Source of the DNA: Woeseia sp.
GTDB taxonomy: Bacteria; Pseudomonadota; Gammaproteobacteria; Steroidobacterales; Woeseiaceae
Assembly (NCBI GenBank): GCA_003229095.1
Contig: QIHS01000438.1
Coordinates: 1 to 5,616 of the forward strand
Length of the DNA stretch: 5,616 nt
Reading direction: 5' to 3'
The notes under the pieces were generated by a model. That model saw only the letters and a program-made list of their open reading frames with translations, ran no database searches and was not told the origin of the DNA. Shown piece after piece: positions 1-5,389 of the stretch; the stretch's first letter is position 1; every line of letters starts with the position of its first letter. A program made the position numbers and the translations under genes.

Positions 1-304
1 CTTTGGAATAACTGATCTCGCCCATTCGAAAAGCCTCACTGATTTTCGGCAGATCGCCAAGTGCCTTAGCCACTCGCACTTTCTCCCGAGCCGCATTCAT
101 GCCGATACCGCATTTCCAGTTCAACCAATGCGCACAGGAACAGACACCGGTGTGCTTCCACAGCCCGTCCTGCTCAAACTCTCGGATCTTGACCAGCAAG
201 TCGTAGGTCGCTGCCGTGATAAAACCAAACAGCTCGGTAATCTCATCACTGAGCTGATCGGAGCGGACGTATTCGGGGTGTGATCCGGCTGAAATAAGGG
301 GCAT
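1..304 (-). CDS. DUF222 / 13E12-family protein, probable HNH endonuclease (N-terminal part only)
   Basis: The reverse strand is open from an ATG at 304-302 to the window edge, giving 101 codons of an N-terminus. It begins MPLISAGSHPEY and contains SCAHWLNWKCGIG followed by AAREKVRVAKAL, LPKISEAF and GEISYSK. This pattern (a W-L-x-W-x-x-G-I-G stretch, then A-R-E-x-V-R-V-A, then an F-x-x-G-x-I-S-Y-S-K segment) is typical of the DUF222 domain, which usually precedes a C-terminal HNH nuclease domain. The HNH part would lie beyond the left edge and is not seen here. Members are often multicopy and linked to mobile DNA, but their cellular role is poorly defined. A perfect TATAAT lies about 47 bases upstream of the start on the same strand. 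No strong ribosome binding site is visible, so the start rests on family resemblance and on being the first ATG. The family call is confident; nuclease activity is inferred. Confidence 0.85.
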   Translation of the reverse strand, partial: MPLISAGSHPEYVRSDQLSDEITELFGFITAATYDLLVKIREFEQDGLWKHTGVCSCAHWLNWKCGIGMNAAREKVRVAKALGDLPKISEAFRMGEISYSK

Positions 305-350
305 GGCGGGGGTTCTCAGCAGGCAAACAAAAGCTGGACGAATAACCAGT

Positions 351-356
351 ATTATA
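351..356 (-). promoter_or_regulatory. Candidate -10 box for the DUF222 gene
   Basis: The reverse strand reads TATAAT at 356-351, a perfect sigma70 -10 hexamer, about 47 bases before the ATG at 304. The expected -35 position (around 374-379) reads CAGTAA, a poor match to TTGACA, so the promoter would be weak, activator-dependent or not real. Inferred from the hexamer alone. Confidence 0.4.
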
Positions 357-442
357 CGCCTATCTCACTGATATTACTGCACTATTCCCACCCAGGTCCC
401 AAGGATTAAGCCTGCCAAATCGAGGGGCTAAAACGGGTAAAA

Positions 443-505
443 CGGGGACATCCACTATTTTCAACCTGAATCGGGAGCGTGCCAATTCAATGGATGTCCT
501 GAATC
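443..505. repeat. REP-like element, copy A
   Basis: GGACATCCA at 446-454 is matched by its exact reverse complement TGGATGTCC at 491-499, so this about 54-base element could fold into a 9-bp stem with a long loop, or present inverted ends. Bases 445-474 are identical over 30 positions to 2411-2440 (copy C), and the whole element aligns with 1538-1600 (copy B). It is non-coding. The form (GGGGACA at one end, an internal spacer, an inverted end) resembles repeats that accompany REP-associated tyrosine transposases (RAYT, IS200/IS605-like Y1 family) in gammaproteobacteria. No such transposase lies in this window, so that link is inference. Confidence 0.7.
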
Positions 506-600
506 ATCCCTTCGATGGATGTCCTGAATCATCCCTCTGAATCATCCCTTCGATGGATGTCCTGAATCATCCCTCTCTGAATCATCCCTCTGAATCATCC
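486..600. repeat. Tandem repeat array of TGAATCATCC-type units
   Basis: A 25-base unit containing TGGATGTCCTGAATCATCCC begins at 486, 511 and 549. The second and third copies are each followed by shorter units (536-548, 574-588, 589-600) that repeat only the TCTGAATCATCC part. TGAATCATCC occurs six times. Each long unit contains GGATG and CATCC separated by eight bases, so each could form a 5-bp hairpin. The array grows out of the right inverted end of REP-like copy A, suggesting slippage or unequal exchange amplified that end. No reading frame is evident. Confidence 0.85.
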
Positions 601-616
601 TTTTAGCGAAGACCCA

Positions 617-680
617 AATCGGGATATTCGTCATTTCGGCCGAAATCTCAAACGGTTCCTTTCGATCGATGTCCCGAACT
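617..680. repeat. Degenerate REP-like element, copy D, with central palindrome
   Basis: AAATCGGGATATTCGTCATTT at its left and ATCGATGTCCCGAA at its right resemble the ends of copies A and B in order and spacing (compare AAATGGGGACATCCATTATTT and ATGGACGTCCTGAA of copy B), but with many substitutions. It also contains ATTTCGGCCGAAAT (633-646), a perfect 14-bp palindrome. It may be an older copy of the same repeat, or an operator region for the gene at 712. The relation to the other copies is tentative. Confidence 0.35.
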
Positions 681-711
681 TGTCACCAGTGTTTGGCAAA
701 GCCAATGCAAC

Positions 712-1251
712 TTGACTATTATCTTGACTATCTCAGATCGCCAGCACTGGATACTAACGAGAGATCGTAAATTGAAGAGAGTTAGCGACTATAAATATCT
801 CGTTGCGGCGATATTTTTCAGCCCTGTGGTCGGAACATTTATTGGGCTCTCCGTTGCCGATATCGGCCTTTTGTTTATGATGGACTTCAATTCGTGGGTT
901 CATAATCTTCCAATGCTGATTGTGAGCAACGCAGCAACAGCATTAATTGGGATCGTTTTCAGTCTGCCAGTAGTAGTTCTATATGGTGTGCCCGTGTTCT
1001 TTTTCTTGAGATGGTTGAAATTGCAAACTTTTTGGATGTTCGGTTTATTTGGCATACTACCGACGACCATTGGCACACTCGTTTCATGGTTCTATCAAGA
1101 CGCAGCGTTATTGGATTATGCCTACTCTTATTCTCGCGGAGCTCTGACCGGCCTATCTGTGGCCTGCATTTTTTGGTTCATAGCTGTAAATTTCCCGGCA
1201 CGGATGAACAAACGACGAGAAGCGAACAGACACTTTTCTCAAATCGGATGA
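712..1251 (+). CDS. Unrecognised four-helix integral membrane protein
   Basis: A 179-residue open frame, strongly hydrophobic, with four likely membrane segments: about 29-56, 67-99 (long, possibly a hairpin), 106-128 and 143-162. A basic C-terminus (RMNKRREANRH) probably lies in the cytoplasm. I do not recognise the family and assign no function. The start is uncertain. The longest form uses TTG at 712 with no ribosome binding site. TTG at 772 (residue 21, giving a start LKRVSDYKYL) has GAGAGA seven bases upstream and would place the first membrane segment near the N-terminus. A 21-codon upstream frame (ATG 705 to TAA 770) ends one base before that TTG, so coupling is possible. The stop lies 55 bases before the detached prfC end. 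The hydrophobic periodicity supports a real gene, but expression is uncertain. Confidence 0.6.
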   Translation: MTIILTISDRQHWILTRDRKLKRVSDYKYLVAAIFFSPVVGTFIGLSVADIGLLFMMDFNSWVHNLPMLIVSNAATALIGIVFSLPVVVLYGVPVFFFLRWLKLQTFWMFGLFGILPTTIGTLVSWFYQDAALLDYAYSYSRGALTGLSVACIFWFIAVNFPARMNKRREANRHFSQIG

Positions 1252-1306
1252 AATACAAGATACGGGGCGGCGAGGGGGTCTCGCAAAACGCCGGCCTTTT
1301 CGACTA

Positions 1307-1528
1307 CAGGCAAGCAAAACCCCGGCTAGTATTCACGGGTTTGATTGAAGCTTATGTCCGGCCAGCGCTCCTCGGTGAGTGCAAGGTTTACTTTGCTGGG
1401 TGCGATGTACACCAGGCTGTCGCTGTGATCCAGCGCGAGATAATCGTGCGCCTTCTTCTGAAATTCCTGCAATAATTTTTCATCATCGGTTACGACCCAA
1501 CGCGCCGTGGCAACGTTGATTGGTTCAA
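1307..1528 (-). pseudogene. Detached 3' end of a second prfC (release factor 3) copy
   Basis: The reverse strand encodes the last 66 residues of release factor 3, from EPINVATARWVV through the C-terminal TREY and a TAG stop at 1328-1326. It aligns without gaps to the end of the nearby full-length prfC (3701-3922), including 12 identical bases (CAGGCAAGCAAA) beyond the stop. 60 of 66 residues match, but about 34 of 201 coding bases differ, 28 at third codon positions. That shows past selection on the protein, so this piece came from a functional, diverged prfC. Homology ends at 1528, and a REP-like element begins at about 1534. The GTPase domain and the rest of the gene are absent and there is no obvious start or ribosome binding site, so it is a remnant. 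It could be the displaced end of the resident gene after an insertion, or debris of a foreign prfC. Confidence 0.9.
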
Positions 1529-1533
1529 GCCTC

Positions 1534-1600
1534 AAATGGGGACATCCATTATTTCAGCCCAAATAGGGAACGCGCCCGTTCGATGGACGTCCTGAATTAT
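1534..1600. repeat. REP-like element, copy B, abutting the prfC remnant
   Basis: AAATGGGGACATCCAT (1534-1549) and ATGGACGTCCTGAATT (1583-1598) form inverted ends: GGACATCCAT at 1540-1549 pairs with ATGGACGTCC at 1583-1592 with one mismatch. The element aligns along its length with copy A (443-505), with a one-base gap and scattered substitutions. It starts within six bases of where homology to prfC stops, so it marks the truncation point of the remnant. Confidence 0.7.
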
Positions 1601-1633
1601 GCATCAGATCTAGTAATTCGTTGTAAATGACCT

Positions 1634-1662
1634 TTGATATTTTGTCAGCTTTCCATTACAGT
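1634..1662 (+). promoter_or_regulatory. Candidate promoter of the membrane protein / XRE regulator pair
   Basis: TTGATA (1634-1639, five of six matches to the sigma70 -35 box) is followed after 17 bases by TACAGT (1657-1662, four of six matches to the -10 box). Just downstream, GTAT-CAAGC-ATAC (1668-1680) is a small inverted repeat that could be an operator for the XRE regulator. All of this is inferred from short motifs and is weak. Confidence 0.25.
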
Positions 1663-1688
1663 CCTGTGTATCAAGCATACTTGACTTA

Positions 1689-2150
1689 ATGACAATGAGG
1701 ACTGACATAGTGAATGACATTCAGAAAAGAAGGAGTTTGTGGGAGACGATGAAAAGCTGCTCGGGTACGAAGGCTGACCGACGAAACCAATACTGGTTTG
1801 TTGCATGGTGCTTCGCCTGGGCAGTGGTTTTTGTGGCCAGCAGTTGGGCACTGAAGTCTGACTACGAATTTGCGACGCCGACCAACTGGATTATTGCGCT
1901 GATCCCTAACCTGTTCGGCATAGGAGTTGTTCTGGCCTACATGAACTTTCTTCGCAGGGCAGATGAGCTGATTCAAAAAATCCAGATGGAGGGTCTTGCG
2001 TTTGGATTCGGAATCGGCCTGTTTTTCGGACTTGGATACCAGTTGCTGGAAAAGGCAGGAGCACCGCCGTTGGCTGTGGACGATATGGGGCTGGTGCTGA
2101 TCGGTGGCTGGGTGCTCGGTCAGATATTTGCCTCTGGACGCTATCGATGA
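1689..2150 (+). CDS. Four-helix membrane protein partnered with an XRE regulator
   Basis: A 153-residue frame with membrane segments at about 35-54, 66-86, 101-120 and 131-149. Between the second and third is a charged motif, FLRRADELIQKIQMEGLAF (87-105). RADEL-x-x-x-I-Q-x-E-x-L-A-F is characteristic of a small proteobacterial membrane protein family regularly encoded just before a short XRE regulator; I know of no established function. The gene overlaps that regulator by four bases (ATGA), so the two are translationally coupled. The start is uncertain. ATG at 1689 or 1695 gives the longest protein but has no ribosome binding site. ATG at 1749 (residue 21) has GGGAG only three bases upstream and AAGGAG 13 bases upstream, neither ideal, and would still keep all four helices. 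A signalling or stress-sensing role controlled by the regulator would be speculation. Confidence 0.8.
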   Translation: MTMRTDIVNDIQKRRSLWETMKSCSGTKADRRNQYWFVAWCFAWAVVFVASSWALKSDYEFATPTNWIIALIPNLFGIGVVLAYMNFLRRADELIQKIQMEGLAFGFGIGLFFGLGYQLLEKAGAPPLAVDDMGLVLIGGWVLGQIFASGRYR

Positions 2151-2359
2151 AGAACCGACTTCGAGTTCAGCGCGCAGAGCGCGAGTGGTCGCAGGCGACG
2201 CTTGCCGAGAAACTCCAGGTATCCCGACAGACCGTCAACGCGATTGAGACCGGCAAGTACGATCCGGGGCTGCCGCTCGCATTCAAGATTGCGAAATTAT
2301 TCGGAATGACGATCGAGGAAGTCTTTGAACCCGATGACGACGCCAACCGACGTAAATAG
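2147..2359 (+). CDS. Small XRE-family helix-turn-helix transcriptional regulator
   Basis: A 70-residue protein made almost entirely of one Cro/C1-type helix-turn-helix domain. SQATLAEKLQVSRQTVNAIE (15-34) holds the helix-turn-helix, with the recognition helix at about SRQTVNAIETG (26-36), followed by the family-typical GKYDP-x-LPLAFKIAKLF and IEEVF. Single-domain regulators of this type bind DNA as dimers and usually repress their own operon. Its ATG overlaps the TGA of the membrane protein gene (ATGA at 2147-2150), so it is the second gene of a two-gene operon. It has no visible ligand-binding domain, so any signal would have to come through the partner or another factor. An antitoxin role is less likely because the partner does not resemble a known toxin. 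The family call is very secure; its targets are unknown. Confidence 0.93.
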   Translation: MKNRLRVQRAEREWSQATLAEKLQVSRQTVNAIETGKYDPGLPLAFKIAKLFGMTIEEVFEPDDDANRRK

Positions 2360-2410
2360 CTGAATTTGACAGCGGACGGAGCGTCGGACTCAAATGGGCG
2401 GACTAAAATT

Positions 2411-2440
2411 GGGACATCCACTATTTTCAACCTGAATCGG
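2411..2440. repeat. REP-like element, copy C (left half only)
   Basis: These 30 bases, starting GGGACATCCACTATTTTCA, are identical to 445-474 in copy A. Homology fades just after, and no TGGATGTCC inverted end follows within the expected 60 bases. It is a solo half element between the XRE regulator and the serine hydrolase gene. Confidence 0.75.
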
Positions 2441-2500
2441 TAACGGCATTCAGTTGCAAGGGATACACTTGTTACCCGAAAAACCGATTCATAGCGACAT

Positions 2501-2506
2501 GAGGAA
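2501..2506 (+). promoter_or_regulatory. Ribosome binding site that fixes the serine hydrolase start
   Basis: GAGGAA at 2501-2506 lies eight bases before the ATG at 2515. It is the best Shine-Dalgarno match I found before any gene in the window and precedes a signal-peptide-like sequence. This supports 2515, not the internal ATG at 2757, as the original start of the serine hydrolase gene. Confidence 0.7.
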
Positions 2507-2514
2507 CCTCTTCA

Positions 2515-3659
2515 ATGAACATGCGATCAACACTTGTCTTGGTTTGTTGGCCATTCTTAGTTTCCCCGTCGTTTGCTGGAGATCGCGAAATCGCAGAACT
2601 TTGTGATCGATTGGAGACAGTTCAAAAGGCATCTGGCATTCCTGGGCTACGTCACATGGCGTTTCATCCATATGCACAACCGGTGAGAGGGTAATTGGCG
2701 CTGGCATTCTTGTACAAAATGATGATCCTTGGGACATTGGATCGACTGCAAAGGCGATGACATCGGCATTGGTTGCGAGGCTCGTCGAGAATGGTGTTGT
2801 TGACTGGGACGACACAGTCGGGGAAGTGATCGGCGATCTGGTTCCCAGTATGGACCCTGGATACGAACTGCTTACATACAGACATCTGTTGAGTCACAGG
2901 GCAGGTGTGCCATTCGACCTAACCGATTGGGAGCACGATCAATTTTCTGGAAATCCCGACCAACGTGATCTCGTCAGCGACCGACTTATCTACGCCAAAC
3001 TTGTTTTGGATGAACCACCTGGCTCCGAGGCAGGGGCACGAACTGAGTACTCAAATGCCGGCTATGTGATCGCGGGAACAATGTTGGAAAAATCTGCTGG
3101 CAAAAGTTTTGAGACCCTACTGCAAGAAGAGCTCTTCGCTTCGCTGGAGATCACGAGCGCAAGATTTGGGGCACCCGAGAATGTGGGCAAAATTGACGCC
3201 CCTCGGGGCCATGGACTGGGGCCGGATGGCAAGACGCTAATAGCCGTCTCGGGCATCGACGCAATCAACGTTCCCGTAGGGGCTCCCGCGGGTGCCATTC
3301 GATTGAATTTGGAAGATTATTCTCGATTCTTGGTCGATCAACTGCGTGGCGCACGTAGAAGCGGTGATACTTTCCTGAGCTACGACAGCTACGAAGTACT
3401 GCACAGCCCACCATTCGGGTTTGATACCACCACCGAGAACGAAACGGCGGAAGGCTATGCGATGGGTTGGGTAGTCCGAGACGATATGATCTACCACTCA
3501 GGCGACAGCATAAATTGGCTAGCGCTAACGGTGATTTGGCCTGAGAAAGATCGACTTGTGGCAGTCGTTGCGAATGATGGGCGTGGACAGGTGGTGTGGG
3601 CGAAATTCGGAGAATTGATAGAGTTCGCAAAGTATCTGCCAATTCCTGATGCTGAATAG
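2515..3659 (+). pseudogene. Secreted serine hydrolase, beta-lactamase / S12 family, with an N-terminal frameshift
   Basis: The first frame (ATG 2515, stop 2692-2694, 59 codons) encodes a signal-peptide-like start (MNMRSTLVLVCWPFLVSPSFA) and a mature beginning reaching ASGIPGL, typical of S12 hydrolases. The rest lies one frame away and is open from 2607. It carries the catalytic S-x-x-K as STAK (2742-2753, in DIGSTAKAMTS), then YRHLLSHRAGVP, the Y-x-N motif as YSN (3048-3056) and the third motif HSG (3495-3503). All three active-site motifs survive. The long downstream frame's first usable start, ATG 2757, comes just after STAK, so a protein made from it would lack both the nucleophile and the signal peptide. 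No ATG, GTG or TTG in that frame lies upstream of STAK. The mature protein would be about 380 residues, normal for the family, acting in the periplasm on a peptide, ester or beta-lactam; substrate unknown. A one-base deletion or equivalent between about 2645 and 2690 explains the break, or the assembly has an error there. Confidence 0.8.
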
Positions 3660-3667
3660 CATTCAGC
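3651..3667. repeat. Perfect hairpin at the end of the serine hydrolase gene
   Basis: GCTGAAT (3651-3657) and ATTCAGC (3661-3667) are perfect inverted arms around a three-base loop, overlapping the TAG stop. It sits between two convergent genes (serine hydrolase and prfC). Neither strand has a T tract after the stem, so a rho-independent terminator is doubtful; it may be a weak terminator or an mRNA 3' end stabiliser. Confidence 0.4.
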
Positions 3668-3719
3668 TTCACGCTGGTGCTCATTCGCAACAACATAATT
3701 CAGGCAAGCAAAGTCCGGG

Positions 3720-5289
3720 CTAGTACTCCCGCGTTTTGTTAAAGCTTATGTCAGGCCATCGCTCTTCGGTTAACGCCAGGTTAACTTTGCTGGGCGCGAT
3801 GTAGACCAGGCTGTCACTATGATCCAGCGCAAGATTGTCATGCGCCTTCTTCTTGAACTCCTGCAATTTTTTATCATCTTCAGTAACGACCCAACGTGCC
3901 GTGGCAACATTGATGGGTTCAAACTGACACTGCACTTTGTATTCGTCTTTCAGCCGGTGCGCGACCACATCGAATTGCAACGGGCCTACCGCACCAAGAA
4001 TGAGGTCGTTGTTGCGCATAGGTTTGAATAATTGTGTCGCACCCTCTTCGCACAATTGGGACAGTCCTTTCTGCAATGCTTTGAGTTTCAGCGGGTCTTT
4101 TAAAATTGCGCGTTGAAAAATCTCCGGTGCGAAGCTGGGGATTCCCGAAAACTTCAAGTCTTCGCCGCGCGTAAAACTGTCCCCGATATTGATCGTGCCG
4201 TGATTGTGCAAACCGATGATAGGCCGATTCCGTTTTCATTCGGTCAGCGGCCATAAACGTAATCGCATCCGCGATTTTCATTTCCTTGCCCGAGCGAATG
4301 TGTTTCAGGCGTATGCCTTTTTCATACTCGCCGGAACATATCCGCATAAATGCAATTCGATCACGATGGCCAGGGTCCATGTTCGCCTGAATCTTGAAAA
4401 TGAATCCTGTCAGGTCTTCCTCGTCTGCCTGCACAGTGCGAGTATCGGCCTCTCGCGGCCCTGGCGGCGGTGCGTACTCGACAAATTCGTCCAGCAATTC
4501 ACGAACGCCAAAATTCGAAATTGCAGAGCCGAAAAACACCGGTGACTGCTTTGCCGCCAGGTATTGATCCAGATCAAACGCCGGGCACGCACCTTTGACC
4601 AGTTCAACTTCCTCGCGAAACCGGTCGGCGTCATCACCAAGAATCTGCGTTGCCTCCGCCGAGTCCAGACCCTCGACGATCTCAATCGTCGATGCTTTTT
4701 CCCGATCCTCTGTCACATACACATAAATACGATCTTTGAGCAGATGATAAACGCCCTTTAACGACCGACCCATGCCAATCGGCCAGGTGACTGGCGAACA
4801 CTCAATGCCGAGTACCGATTCGATCTCGTCAAGCAATTCAACCGGCTCGCGCCCTTCGCGGTCGAGCTTGTTGATGAACGTCATAATTGGCGTGTCACGC
4901 AAACGGCAGACTTCCATCAGCTTGATCGTTCGCCGCTCCACACCCTTGGCGCAATCGATGACCATCAACGCCGAGTCGACAGCGGTCAGGGTGCGATAAG
5001 TGTCTTCGGAGAAGTCTTCATGACCTGGTGTATCGAGCAGATTGACGACGCACCCGCGATAGGGAAACTGCATGACTGAAGACGTCACGGAGATGCCACG
5101 TTGCTGCTCCAGTGCCATCCAGTCCGAAGTCGCATGGCGGCTGGCCTTGCGACCCTTCACCGTGCCGGCCATGTTGATGGCACCACCGAACAACAACAGT
5201 TTCTCGGTGAGGGTGGTTTTCCCGGCATCCGGGTGCGAGATGATGGCGAAAGTGCGCCTCTTGCTCACTTCCTCTTGAATAGATGACAT
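3720..5289 (-). pseudogene. prfC: Peptide chain release factor 3 (RF3), frameshifted by an apparent 11-nt deletion
   Basis: RF3 is the translational GTPase that recycles release factors 1 and 2 from the ribosome after termination. From ATG 5289 the protein begins MSSIQEEVSKRRTFAIISHP. It has the P-loop HPDAGKTT (19-26), DTPGH (86-90), NKLD (140-143) and GSA (254-256), then the domain 2 stretch KIQANMDPGHRDR. After Tyr357 (codon 4221-4219) the frame changes. Sequence expected as A-Y-P-G-D-I-I-G-L-H-N-H-G reads A-Y, then continues I-I-G-L-H-N-H-G in another frame at 4220. From the E. coli protein I infer 11 missing bases (Pro-Gly-Asp plus two), possibly between short TAT repeats. The C-terminal part (4220-3720) is intact, ending in TREY and TAG. 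Restored length would be about 526 residues, against 529 in E. coli. As read, translation continues out of frame for about 100 codons to 3919, removing domain 3. No ribosome binding site is evident before 5289. RF3 is dispensable in E. coli, so loss is tolerable; an assembly error is the alternative. Confidence 0.9.
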
Positions 5290-5389
5290 GGGAACCAGAT
5301 CGTTGCGGGATTCGAATCGCGGGCAGTGTAACCGGAGTACGCTAACCCTGCCAGAGATGCCTTGATATTCGGCGGCTAAGGCCCTTTTT

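Larger units (their letters stand above)
305..711. other. Intergenic region without a recognisable gene
   Basis: This 407-base stretch separates the divergent DUF222 gene and the membrane protein gene. It holds the candidate -10 box, a short direct duplication of AAAACGGG (430-437 and 439-446), REP-like copy A, the tandem array, a degenerate REP-like copy D, a 14-bp palindrome and a small inverted repeat just before the membrane protein gene. I see no coding sequence or RNA gene in it. Confidence 0.7.

Noticed and set aside
486..600. CRISPR-like array
   Set aside because: Units are directly adjacent, with no unique spacers of constant length, and they derive from the end of a REP-like element.
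1011..1475. Open frame of 154 codons on the plus strand
   Set aside because: It overlaps the membrane protein gene in another frame and then runs antisense through the prfC remnant; its composition is not protein-like and it has no ribosome binding site.
2757..3659. Serine hydrolase starting at ATG 2757 as an intact gene
   Set aside because: That start falls after the catalytic STAK motif and has no ribosome binding site, whereas 2515 has a strong site and a signal peptide, so I annotated a disrupted gene from 2515.
4204..4545. Plus-strand open frames inside prfC (also 4564-4761, 4772-4999, 5072-5286)
   Set aside because: All are antisense to well-conserved RF3 coding sequence and show no family resemblance or ribosome binding site.
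5301..5330. Possible tRNA T-arm remnant around GATTCGAATC (5309-5318)
   Set aside because: The loop resembles TTCGAAT, but the flanking bases do not form a five-pair T stem on either strand and no acceptor or anticodon arm is present; it is just a 10-bp palindrome.
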